From the NCBI RefSeq assembly GCF_047948215.1, contig NC_134458.1:85453260-85517259 (forward strand): a stretch of 64,000 nt of DNA, read 5' to 3'. This document shows positions 50,101 through 56,750 of the stretch, piece by piece (position 1 is the first letter of the stretch; every line of letters begins with the position of its first letter). The translations under genes were made by a program, and so were the position numbers. Source of the stretch: Lycorma delicatula (Eukaryota; Arthropoda; Insecta; Hemiptera; Fulgoridae). The notes beneath the pieces are model-generated. The model was not told the DNA's origin, did not search any database, and saw only the letters and a program-made list of their open reading frames with translations.

Positions 50101-53100
50101 TATAAATAAGTTTCAACTTTTTGGTAGTTGCATTTTGTAACATCTTTACCTATCCAACTTTACATATCTGAAAAAAAATTTGAGAACTGATGTTTTCAAG
50201 GTTAAATGACTGTTTTGGAAGATTTTAATTAAATATGTTAACTTTTCCTAGATTAATCATTTATCTTCTGCCTTTTAGTATAAGTTGAATCTAGTGCTCC
50301 TGATTGTAATGTATATTAAAGAGGCCTGGCAATGCCTGCAGAAGTAACAAGAAATGACTGTTTGCTTTACATATTGCTTTTTCTAATTTTTTAATGAAAG
50401 TAGGGTATTTTTTAAACATATTAATACAGTATGTAACACAAAAATGATCTTATACTTGAAATGCTTCACAACTAAATTCAATAATGGTCTTCACATTAAT
50501 CTTGTGAGATGCTCTGCTAACAAATTATGTAGTATGAACAAACTTCAGCAACAAGAGATTAGTTACGCAGTATGTCAGTATACATGAAGAAATATAAGTT
50601 TCCATAGAAAAAAATTACTTCAATTTACAGGTTAAAGATCTTAAGTTGACAAAAACAATTTTAAAAATCTAGCAAACGCTTCAATTTAAATTTGGAGTTA
50701 AAAAATAAAGTTGGGTAGGAAAAATGCTCTAGTAAATATATTTTCTGAAAAGTTTGCTATTTTTGTTTTTTGAGATTTACTAACAAAATATCAATTTGAT
50801 CACACTGTAGCAGTAAATTTACACTTTTCTGTGCTTTAATAAACTACTTGATTAACATTTTTATTTCATCTAGCACTTGTTGAACTTAGGTAACATTATT
50901 TGTTTCTTTGCTATATCTGTCTTTGCCATCAATGACGTCTTCATTCTTGTTTTCTTGAACTGCATCCTGTGGTATAATTGCCACCAACATTTACCCACTG
51001 CACTAGTAAGGATTTATGTTAAAATTTGGTTCTCTTACTGCTTCAAATTGTTTAAAAAATTATTTATCTGTGCCAACAGAATAGAATATTCTTTATTCTC
51101 TGTTTCCCTTGTAGCATGTAAAATTTCTAGGCATTTTCCCCAGCAGTTTTGAAATCACATCCTTTTTACATTTAACATTTAAAGAAATTAATAAGTGTAA
51201 TAAGAAAATTATCTTTGCAGAAAAAACAACTCACGAAAAAGATACATGACAATCTACGTGTTCTACCAAACAAATGCTTCGACACATTCCATGATCTTGC
51301 AGTCTGTTGTGGAAGTTCTTAACCAGAATTTTTTTTAAAGATGCTTAACATCTAAACAAAGTAATGTTGATCGCATGAATGCATAAGATGGAAGGAAGTT
51401 CATCATACAGAAAACTTGTAGTGAAGTTCTAATTCTAATCAAATCTTGCTGAAATAACTTGCACTCTAAACCCATTTTCCCATATTATTGCAAAAAAAAA
51501 AAATATATATAAGTATAAAGATTAGTAATAATGCTAAAGATAAAAAAGAAATTGCAACTCTAGTTACATTAGTGCATTTCAAGTAATCGACAAAAAAAAA
51601 AATTAAATCCTCTGTAGAGAAAAAACAATCTTACCGGCATATGCTGCTGCGGCTGCTGCTGCTGGATGTGGTGGCGCAGGCACAAAGCCTGTAGGGGGAG
51701 CCTGTGGTGCGCCAGGGAATGCTGTAACATGTACAATTTGATCAAATATTGAACATGTTTAAAATTTTAATGGCAAATAGAAAGGTCAACTATTTCTTTA
51801 TATCTATAAAATTAGAAGTGACAGTAAATTTCTCTCGTTTTTAGATTTAACATTTACAAACCAAAGCAATAGGGAAAAATTTTTTAATTTCACTGAATTT
51901 ACAAACATTAAACAGATCAAATATAACCTTTTTGTATTCTATAAAAATTAAGTTTTATTCTTAATATTATAAAAAAAAATAGAGTTTTGTAACCGGTATT
52001 AAGATCACGTATATATGCATAAAATAATTTACAATGAAAGGGTGCAATTTTTAACATGTATGTAACAGCCTAAGGAGAAAATAAATAAAAATTTAAAAAT
52101 AAAATATTACAAATATACACATGCATAACTGAGGCAATGTTATAAATGAATGTTACTGGGCATATGCATACATTGCAGTAATGTCCACTCCACTAGCATC
52201 TATTAATAAAATCACAAACCAAAAACATTAATACCATTACCAATAAATAAGGTGATAATTATTGTAAAATTTGGTATCATAAAACAAATGGAGTGAGTCA
52301 AATCCCAGAATATTTTATAAAAAATAAATAATTATCAGCAGAAGTGCTACAGTAATTAGGACAATGAGAACATAAGACCTCACAAAACTTCTCAACAGTT
52401 CTGCTATTGTTTATTCATCAGTAAATAAAAACTTTTTCTTTTAAACAAATAACATTTTTAAGAAAATTTTAAATTAGAAAAAAAAAATAGAGAAGGTCAG
52501 GACAGATAAGTATTTCAAACATTGAACTTTTACTCAATGTATGTAAACTGCAGACATAAAATAAATATATAGCTTTACATTAGTAATGTTATTGAAATGG
52601 TTTGTGAATATTATTTTATGATCTATCTAGTGGATTTAAAAAGCAGGGTAAAATTATGAAGCAGAAGGAAAAATGGGTAAACCCTTTCTATCATAATATG
52701 CATATGTTTTTAACAAACTCGAGTTTTTTTTTCTATTTAATGATTAACAAAATTCCAAGTGATAATTTGCAAATTATTTTATTAAACAATCAAGCTTACA
52801 GAATGTTTAAAAATTATGTTAGAAAGAATATTTAATTTACATCACTATTAAATAAAATTAAACGATGCACTATTCTTTCAAAATAACTTTTTTTACATAC
52901 ATCAAAACGCGACAGTGAATTAAAATGAAAATGATAATTTTTTTTAAATAACTGCAAATTGCAAATGAATAAGTTGACCACATCTAATTGCCCTTCCCCC
53001 CAAAAACAATTAAAAATAAAAATTAACAAAAACTGGTTAATGTTCCAAACCGAACCGCATAAAAAAAAAACTACATACCCACCACCAAGACCATAGCTAA

Positions 53101-53357
53101 TATGAACATACAGACAGACAAAGCATTCGAGGCTTCACATTAGCCATGGATATTTAATAACCAAACAATACCATACCTTATATGTACATCAAACAATATT
53201 TAATAAGTATGTGTGTAGATGTGTATATATAATATGTATAATATATATATATATATATATTTATTTGAATAACTAATATAAGATTCATCAAACATTTCAC
53301 ACGTAAAAACTTTCAACAAAGAAAAATATCAAGAAAAAACAGAACGTTCCAGTAATA

Positions 53358-53388
<31 letters not shown>

Positions 53389-54603
53389 TATAATTCAAAC
53401 AAACAATAAAAAAAACGTCAATAGCGATGTAAGATTTAGAAAATCAAACATCACAGAGACGTGGCCGTTTTTTGAAATACATTATTGGATCACCCAAATC
53501 TGAGACCAGCAAATAATTCCAGTTGTTTTGCTGAATTCCTTTCTACCTGCAGAAAAAAATAAGAGAGAGAGAGAGAGAGAGAAAGAGACAGAAAGATAAC
53601 AGTTTGGTCTGGCTCAAACACGTCTAAACATATTGGGCAGAGAGGTGGACATTATTGATAAATAAAATAACATTAACCAGAATAATATATTATTCTTTCA
53701 CTGCTTTTTTTAAAAATTTTTGTAAACAAAATTAATTTAATTAAAAATGATTGAACCTCAGTTAACTCTTTCTATTATTATTGTTTATTATTTATTTTTT
53801 TAAATAGAAAATTTTCATTTAACACGTATTTCAAAATTACAATCTGTGTCAATCGCTCAAAAGAGATGTAAATTAAAACAAATAATATGAATTAAGGTTA
53901 ATAACTATCAATTCAAAATTTATTTGAAGTTCTAAACATTCTAATTTCCATCATTTAACAATTTAATAATTATGTGCATTTATTTTGAAGTAGAATCAAT
54001 AAGCATGCAAATATTAAATCCTCACAAAAAAATCTGCAACTTAAAAAATTATATTTTTTAAATAAATCTACTGTTTAAATAGACTACTTAAGGACGGCAT
54101 TCAGTGTTTCTCAAAAAACTAAAATACAAATATTTACACATAAATAGTATGTAAATAGGATCCACCTTGAAGTTACATATTTTTCGATGTAGAATAGAAT
54201 CAATGGAATTTAATGTAAAATAATTACGATAAAACATAAAATAACATTTTATCCATAGTTAAAGATTTTTATTCTATCAACTTAATTCTCTTCTGAGCGA
54301 AAATGACAACAGGTATGTTTCCACGATGAAACTAAAACCGCCACGCACATGCAAGCTACTGTAATTTTACTGATTCCTTTATGACTACTTTAACACAATT
54401 AATATAACTAACACCAGCAATAAATCATGCATCATGCAACTAGAGAACAAAAATTATCACTACAGTCTACAAACTTTAAATACGATTATATAATTAATAG
54501 AATTTTTAACACTGAAATAAAACTAACAGGTCATGTACAATCTGCAAAACATTCTCCAATGTATTATATTATAATTGTAATATAACATACCTTGAAATTT
54601 CAT
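19968..54603 (-). CDS. DAZAP2: DAZAP2 homolog (whole spliced gene)
   Basis: Join, in transcript order: 54591-54603 (tentative), 51635-51721, 47446-47570, 22589-22650, 20291-20414, 19968-20150. All introns are GT-AG and the phases fit. The model is about 197 residues; human DAZAP2 is 168. Visible features are a Pro/Ala-rich N-terminus, PPTY at about residues 58-61 (a PPxY WW-binding type motif), Ala runs and Tyr-rich repeats. The C-terminal block contains GYEAGARFDG, PPAPPGVPPSPAQLAAMAG and KKGSFLAGTGEGGYTFW, closely matching the DAZAP2 C-terminus. DAZAP2 in vertebrates is a small adaptor implicated in stress granules and in transcription and signalling partnerships; function here is inferred. 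Introns total over 34 kb and hold many transposons. Confidence 0.9.
20291..20414 (-). CDS. DAZAP2: DAZAP2 homolog, Tyr-rich exon
   Basis: The 124-nt exon has acceptor TTTTAG and donor GTAAGTAATA. It completes a Gly codon split after GG, then encodes YPGYLGYPTAGYSTMQAAYY and PALAATYSYPHHQLRPTIMVP. It corresponds to the AYYP...YPPGSTV region of vertebrate DAZAP2. It ends on a complete codon. Only a 140-bp intron separates it from the terminal exon. Confidence 0.9.
20415..22588 (-). other. DAZAP2 intron 4
   Basis: AT-rich, 2.17 kb, with donor GTTAGTAT and acceptor TTTTAG. It carries a mariner-like 3' fragment (20590-21065). Nothing else was recognised. Confidence 0.8.
20590..21065 (-). pseudogene. 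mariner/SETMAR-like transposase C-terminal fragment
   Basis: Minus-strand frames in order show RHLFIDFFA, LTDLRGHPPLRQHQVPYCSS, TSCDFHLFELLKSSRKA (matching the 'PCDFHLFGPLK' segment holding the third catalytic acid) and a degraded C-terminus with frame changes. The N-terminal part is absent. It lies in DAZAP2 intron 4 in the same orientation as the gene. Confidence 0.72.
22589..22650 (-). CDS. DAZAP2: DAZAP2 homolog, Ala-rich exon
   Basis: The 62-nt exon encodes MYPPGAAVAAAAAASMYAAQ plus two bases of a Gly codon. The acceptor is GTTACAG; the donor GTTAGTAT is a non-optimal but valid GT. It starts with ATG at phase 0, so it could also serve as an alternative translation start. The upstream acceptor and matching phases support it as an internal exon. 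Confidence 0.85.
22766..26079 (+). mobile_element. full-length RTE-like non-LTR retrotransposon
   Basis: The element is 22777-26068 (3.29 kb, a normal length for RTE). It is flanked by 11-bp repeats ATTTCAACAAG (22766-22776) and ATTTGAACAAG (26069-26079) with one mismatch. About 300 bp of GC-richer 5' leader starting CCTCCTCTATGAATCATGAG is followed by one long ORF region (endonuclease then reverse transcriptase). The 3' UTR is only a few bases before an A tract, typical of RTE. It lies in DAZAP2 intron 3, antisense to the gene, ending 126 bp upstream of exon 4 in the gene's direction. Confidence 0.92.
23081..26050 (+). pseudogene. RTE endonuclease-reverse transcriptase, frame-broken
   Basis: The endonuclease domain (about 23180-23920) shows LNVRSLKKVGRLENLKREMD, GISEVRW, the catalytic IVGDWNASIG (GDWN at 23612-23623) and DSDHNLVI (SDH at 23889-23897). 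The reverse transcriptase (about 24590-25450) shows GRKAPGIDGIPVELLRSAG, IPKKAGADKCGEYRTISL, FIDLEKAFDNVDW, GVRQGCSLSPLLFNLYMEL and RFADDIVIL with the catalytic Asp pair at 25292-25297. The C-terminal region carries WADKVTNEEVLRQIDEERS and GHILRHPG. Frame changes occur near 23385, 23430, 23700 and 25035 (the last in an A run), so it cannot make one protein. Confidence 0.93.
26080..26440. other. GC-richer unclassified island after the RTE
   Basis: Overlapping ORFs on both strands (26043-26342 plus, 26039-26410 minus) and composition unlike the intron suggest an older repeat into which, or next to which, the RTE inserted. No domain or terminal repeat recognised. Confidence 0.35.
26441..27242. 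other. AT-rich intron DNA
   Basis: Holds only the diverged SINE-A copy 3 (26648-26735). Confidence 0.45.
26648..26735 (+). mobile_element. SINE-A copy 3, strongly diverged head
   Basis: It aligns to the SINE-A heads at 16297 and 56495 through AGTAATAGTGTCTC (compare AGTGGTAGTGTCTC), CCTTTCATCTG, and a mutated B box. It ends in TTGGCATTTT (compare CAGGCATGGCATTTT). The shared 3' tail was not found. Confidence 0.6.
27243..27440 (+). mobile_element. mariner-like 5' leader fragment
   Basis: It aligns with the leader at 19068 onward: TCTGTTCAGAAAATAACC, then GTAACCACATGTTCTTGGAT and TTTGAGTGCAACGTGTTA. It stops at about the point where the transposase frame would begin, and the next sequence is transposase in the opposite orientation. 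Confidence 0.75.
27441..27640 (-). pseudogene. mariner transposase central fragment, inverted against its leader
   Basis: The minus strand encodes VDVYWQLLEQAIDGETFMQR followed by DESWIYGYNIETKVQAS. This matches the mariner segment around the first catalytic Asp ('GDESWVYGYD.ETK.QSS'). The leader immediately to the left points the opposite way, so the locus is a rearranged or composite remnant. Confidence 0.8.
27862..28065. other. GC-rich unclassified island
   Basis: About 200 bp clearly richer in G and C than the surrounding intron, including GGGATCCAGGGGGCAGAG and CTGGACCCTGACGTTCCAG. No ORF domain, RNA fold or terminal repeat recognised. Confidence 0.35.
28066..28589. other. intron DNA, nothing recognised
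   Basis: The 79-codon minus ORF at 28286-28525 has no recognisable domain. Confidence 0.4.
28590..28921 (-). mobile_element. SINE-B copy 3 with 14-bp target duplication
   Basis: The element is 28604-28907 in minus orientation, with a pyrimidine-rich (A-rich on its own strand) end at the left. Flanks are CAAAGGCAATGTCT (28590-28603) and CAAAGGTAATATCT (28908-28921), 12 of 14 identical. It contains the CAAATCAGCTGATTTG palindrome, the GTTCAAGTCC B-box-like motif and the CATCCTCTGAAG tail. It is closely similar to copy 2. Confidence 0.9.
29170..30530 (+). pseudogene. decayed RTE fragment (copy 2): linker, RT and C-terminal parts
   Basis: Plus-strand pieces follow the order of the full-length element. 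They are a Lys-rich linker with ENERMLYYKLKNELRKKTQK; VQLCNSIYNMGEWPEDLLKI and VMMPIPKKTD near 29815-29910 (the RT 'GE.P.D....V...PKK' block); and near 30230-30350 CGKKWIDKVRNEEVINKIKE with HKRKGNQLGYVV (counterpart of WADKVTNEEVLRQIDEE). The section with the RT catalytic motif is missing. Stops are frequent. Confidence 0.8.
30531..31668. other. AT-rich intron DNA, nothing recognised
   Basis: No supported feature. Confidence 0.4.
31669..33073 (+). mobile_element. second pogo/Tigger-like element, internally deleted
   Basis: Left end CAGTGAAACTT, and reverse complement of the right end CAGTAAAACTT, then CGGACACGG on the right and CAGACGG on the left: imperfect terminal inverted repeats. Inside, near 32320-32545, are degraded transposase pieces: EYIEFKASGEWLDKFQISHN, VKNVCGEMSGRL, and FNCDETFSELCPVKQ, which holds the first catalytic Asp (family motif N-A-D-E-T-G-L-F). 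The rest of the DDE domain is missing. A perfect 19-bp hairpin sits at 31947-31992. Confidence 0.75.
31947..31992. repeat. perfect 19-bp hairpin with 8-nt loop
   Basis: Left arm CCTAGACACTGATGTTATG (31947-31965), loop ATTTCAAA, right arm CATAACATCAGTGTCTAGG (31974-31992), exact reverse complement. Located in the 5' leader of the second pogo-like element. Confidence 0.95.
33074..35639. other. AT-rich intron DNA with an unclassified patch
   Basis: Mostly featureless. A GC-richer patch at about 34550-34700 and minus ORFs at 34199-34414 and 34550-34795 might be old retrotransposon debris, but I recognise no motif. Confidence 0.35.
34873..34913. repeat. 13-bp perfect inverted repeat, 15-nt loop
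   Basis: TTTGTTTAGAAAA (34873-34885) and TTTTCTAAACAAA (34901-34913). AT-rich, so weaker evidence than the other hairpins in this window. Confidence 0.8.
35693..36690 (+). pseudogene. Tc1/mariner-type DD34E transposase (copy 3, near full length)
   Basis: The N-terminal HTH reads MVFILRVCNGNAKAAALEYE then LRFLKHRIPDPKTI (the insect 'Y..M.F.YG.C.GN...A..EY..R.P.R..P' layout, DUF4817-like). Next is a second HTH, GTIKRSPGVSKRCLSKQIKV then MVWRTLKQNKFYPDH. The catalytic core follows with FTDKAN near 36116 (first Asp kept, the usual Glu changed), NPHKTVDFQHRFSINAW, FQHDGAPPHFS-like sequence near 36377-36410 and WLPDLPDLTPLDFCV near 36460. Frame changes separate the blocks. A perfect hairpin lies at 36300-36333 inside. 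Confidence 0.8.
36300..36333. repeat. perfect 16-bp hairpin with 2-nt loop
   Basis: Left arm CTACTTGCAATTCTTC (36300-36315), loop TT, right arm GAAGAATTGCAAGTAG (36318-36333). It lies within the DD34E transposase pseudogene, in the segment between the first and second catalytic motifs. Confidence 0.95.
36721..38759. other. AT-rich intron DNA, nothing recognised
   Basis: No supported feature on either strand. Confidence 0.4.
38760..39661 (-). mobile_element. mariner-like element, 3'-truncated
   Basis: On the minus strand the 5' end reads GAGGGTTGTCTGAAAAGT (from about 39660), a typical mariner terminal-repeat type. Transposase pieces follow: MGISKERVCHILIEELDMHK, LFVCWVPRLLTLDQKRIR, FITVDEMW (first catalytic Asp), then QLSKQWTAKGETAPKNVQTC, VATVFCDSNRILFISYLQKG, and MGQYYASLLNKLKANIAKKK. 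The match ends around the usual 'HQDNA' second-Asp motif, which is lost. A frame change follows VDEMW. Confidence 0.87.
39662..47445. other. AT-rich intron DNA, essentially featureless
   Basis: Nearly 8 kb of very AT-rich sequence with only short chance ORFs. A slightly GC-richer patch at about 43160-43440 and a (TAA)n tract at 46240-46260 are the only departures. Confidence 0.45.
46240..46260. repeat. (TAA)n microsatellite
   Basis: About 6-7 TAA units. Confidence 0.85.
47446..47570 (-). CDS. DAZAP2: DAZAP2 homolog, PPTY-containing exon
   Basis: The 125-nt exon has acceptor GATTTAG and donor CAG|GTAAG. After completing a split Val codon it encodes PAAGPYGVFPGQAQLYAAAQ, then AAPPPTYDQTLTHPAAIVGQQ. 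The PPTY is a PPxY-type WW-domain-binding motif comparable to the PPAY of vertebrate DAZAP2. It ends on a complete codon, matching the phase-0 start of the next exon. Confidence 0.88.
47571..51634 (-). other. DAZAP2 intron 2
   Basis: 4.06 kb, AT-rich, donor GTAAGATTG. The block around 49590-49655 resembles repeats at 61340-61400 and 61612-61672. No transposase or reverse transcriptase seen. Confidence 0.7.
51635..51721 (-). CDS. DAZAP2: DAZAP2 homolog, Pro/Ala-rich exon
   Basis: The 87-nt exon has acceptor TTACAG and donor GCCG|GTAAGA. It starts with two bases of a split codon and encodes FPGAPQAPPTGFVPAPPHPA followed by AAAAAAYA. It ends with one base of the Val codon completed by the next exon. 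GCA/GCC/GCT use in the Ala run is mixed, so it is not a simple trinucleotide slippage tract. Confidence 0.83.
53236..53261. repeat. (TA)n microsatellite
   Basis: About 12 TA units with one upstream interruption. Confidence 0.9.
53353..53388. repeat. (TAA)n microsatellite
   Basis: About 11 TAA units with small interruptions. Confidence 0.9.
53561..53589. repeat. (GA)n microsatellite
   Basis: About 12 GA units. On the minus strand it forms a polypyrimidine run directly upstream of TTTTTTTCTGCAG. Confidence 0.93.
54591..54603 (-). CDS. DAZAP2: candidate 13-nt first coding exon of the DAZAP2 homolog
   Basis: The minus strand reads ATGAAATTTCAAG then a good donor GTATGTT. It would encode MKFQ plus one base, exactly the phase needed by the exon at 51635-51721 (giving Ala across the junction). 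An in-frame TGA lies shortly upstream, so the ATG would be the true start if the 5' UTR continues there. ATG+donor combinations occur by chance, and I know of no conserved MKFQ start in the family. Confidence 0.35.
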
Positions 54604-55559
54604 CAGAAGTTCAAATATTACTCATAGAACATAATAGTAACCGTATTTACCCCAAATATAGTATTTTATTACTTTACATACAGTAATCACTCTACAAACG
54701 AAATAAATTAAATACCTAACTTATCACAGAGATAATATGTACTCATTTAAGTCAAATGACTTCTTGAAAAAAAAAAAAATGTAGCAATGAACTGACTCAT
54801 AAGATCAATTAATAAATTTAGATTTAAAAAACAAATTTTTTCAAAACATTTAGCAATGATTAGCAGTAATAAAATTAATACCTAGTACTTTGAAATCACA
54901 TCAAGTATTTTTTAAAGTATTTGAAAACTGGAAAATCTTTTATTACATGTATACAAAGGAAAATAAAACCAGGGAATCCTACTGTCAACAAACCCACATA
55001 GAGAGTACAGGATGCAGGATTTTGTTAACGGTGGTGAGGTTTCTAAGCCCCATGTATCCTGAGAACCTTGATGACAAAAGCTTGGCTGCTGGCAAGGGTT
55101 TTCAAACCAGATTAAAAGTATCCCACAAAGCTGTCTATTTATCATGTTAGAGATGCAACTAATGTGTAAATGGAATGAACTAAAGTTTGAAAAAGGTGGA
55201 AGGAATTTATGAAGGATTTATACATCTGATTGAAATCAAGCAAGTTATTTCAACATAGGATCACTATGAAGCAGCAGCAGCAATCCTGAAATTTCAAATT
55301 ATACAATTGCCAATATAAATGATTAAATAAAAATATCTTGAAACAGGAATATAAGAGGTTTACGCGATTAAAATATATAGCAGGGTGTAACCAGATTTTC
55401 TTAAAACAAATATGATCTTATAATATCAAAATTACAAGATAATGTGGTTTAATTTCACATTTGTACAGATTTTGTTAAGTAAACTCATAAAACAACTAAG
55501 AAAATGAATAATTATAGAAGAACATTGTGGATTAAGGATTTCGCAATCGGCAGAAATTT
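54604..55559. other. AT-rich DNA with a GC-richer patch
   Basis: The patch at about 54970-55150 has overlapping ORFs on both strands (54890-55150 plus, 54912-55145 minus) without recognisable domains. It is probably an old repeat. Confidence 0.35.
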
Positions 55560-56750
55560 TTTTATGTAAATTCAGAACATCTAAGAAAAATGGTTTCAGA
55601 AGAACGATGTGGTTTAGGAACAAAAAACACAAACGATGTGATCAGGCTAAAAACGAGCTATCTGTGAGAGGTATACAGAATGAAATAAATAGATACTTTA
55701 TAGAAATGGAAAAGCACTTGACTGTACATCAGAAAGATTTAAGATTAATTTAAAAACCTTTTTGAAACCAGATGAGCAAAAGGCTATGAAAATGAAGGAT
55801 GTAAAACTGAGTGGTTTGACCAAAGGAAAAAAGCTATAATTCTGCTTTCGCTATCTTAAAGGTATGATAAAATTCTATATTAGAGTATGAAGAGATCAGT
55901 GTTAGAGGAAGGCAAATAAATGGTAAGGTTAATAAATTACATTTGAGTATCTTGTTCTTCATCTCTAGATGTTTTTATTACATTATACCGCATGATATTC
56001 AATAAATGATTACAAAATTGTAAGATATTATAACAGAATAGGGTACAAAAATTAATTTTAATAATGCAAAAATTATCACAATAGGAGATGAGCAATCAAT
56101 ACCTACACAAAAGATGTAAGACCTGAAGTAAAACAATACTCAAGAAGCATGGGTTCAGAAAATTATATATTATGAAAAAAATGAAAATCAGAAGTCTCTG
56201 GAAATATTTAATGGAAAAAAAACAGCTATTTTGTAGTAAGAAAATTTAAGACTTAAGTGGGTCTTATGAAATGTTATGTTTGGATGCATGCGCGCTAGGA
56301 AACAGAAAGGCTAGAGGCATTTGAAATTGAATATGGAAATGAAGAAAATTAAGTGGGTCAAGTACACAAAAAAATAGTAATGAGAAAACAGATGAGTATA
56401 GAAACTTATTCCAAACAATTCAGCACAGCAAAACAAACTGGATGGAACATATTACGAGAAAAGGTTTAATTAAACATTGCTAGAAGGATCTAAAGCCAGT
56501 ATCCGTGGCGTGAGTGGTAGCGTCTCGGCCTTTCATCTGGAGGTCCCAGGTTCGAATCCTGGTCAGGCATGGCATTTTCACACGCTACAATCATCTCATC
56601 CTCTGAATATGTAGCAGTGGTCCAAAGGTTTAAAAAAAAGGATCTAAAAGATTCAAAGGAGAGTAAACAAAAAAGTGTAAAAATTGTAAAGATTAAAATG
56701 GGAATAGGAGCTACTAGAAAAGAATAAGTTTAGCTAGAAACAGAAGAGAA
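55560..56750 (+). pseudogene. decayed RTE fragment (copy 3) interrupted by SINE-A
   Basis: Plus-strand pieces are near 55595 EERCGLGTKNTNDVIRLK (compare EDQFGFRKSIGTREAILGLR of the full copy) and near 56270-56350 a stretch homologous at nucleotide level to the region encoding WSVALYGSETW and EAFEMWCYRRMLKIRW (AGAGGCATTTGAAATTGAAT compared with AGAAGCTTTTGAAATGTGGT). The catalytic part is not recognisable. SINE-A copy 2 is inserted at 56495. Confidence 0.65.
56484..56648 (+). mobile_element. SINE-A copy 2 with perfect 11-bp target duplication
   Basis: The element is 56495-56637, flanked by AAGGATCTAAA at 56484-56494 and 56638-56648. The head has A-box-like TGGCGTGAGTGG and B box GGTTCGAATCC, with a paired T-arm CCCAGGTTCGAATCCTGG. 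The tail is a shortened form of that in copy 1 (CATCCTCTGAA, then GTGGTCCAAAGG). Confidence 0.9.

Larger units (their letters stand above)
51722..54590 (-). other. DAZAP2 intron 1 (if the micro-exon is real)
   Basis: AT-rich with three microsatellites (53236, 53353, 53561). An isolated strong acceptor-like site lies at 53546-53548 (see findings). No transposon recognised. Confidence 0.45.

Noticed and set aside
53340..53400. Repeated units that might suggest an array
   Set aside because: It is a simple (TAA)n microsatellite without spacers.
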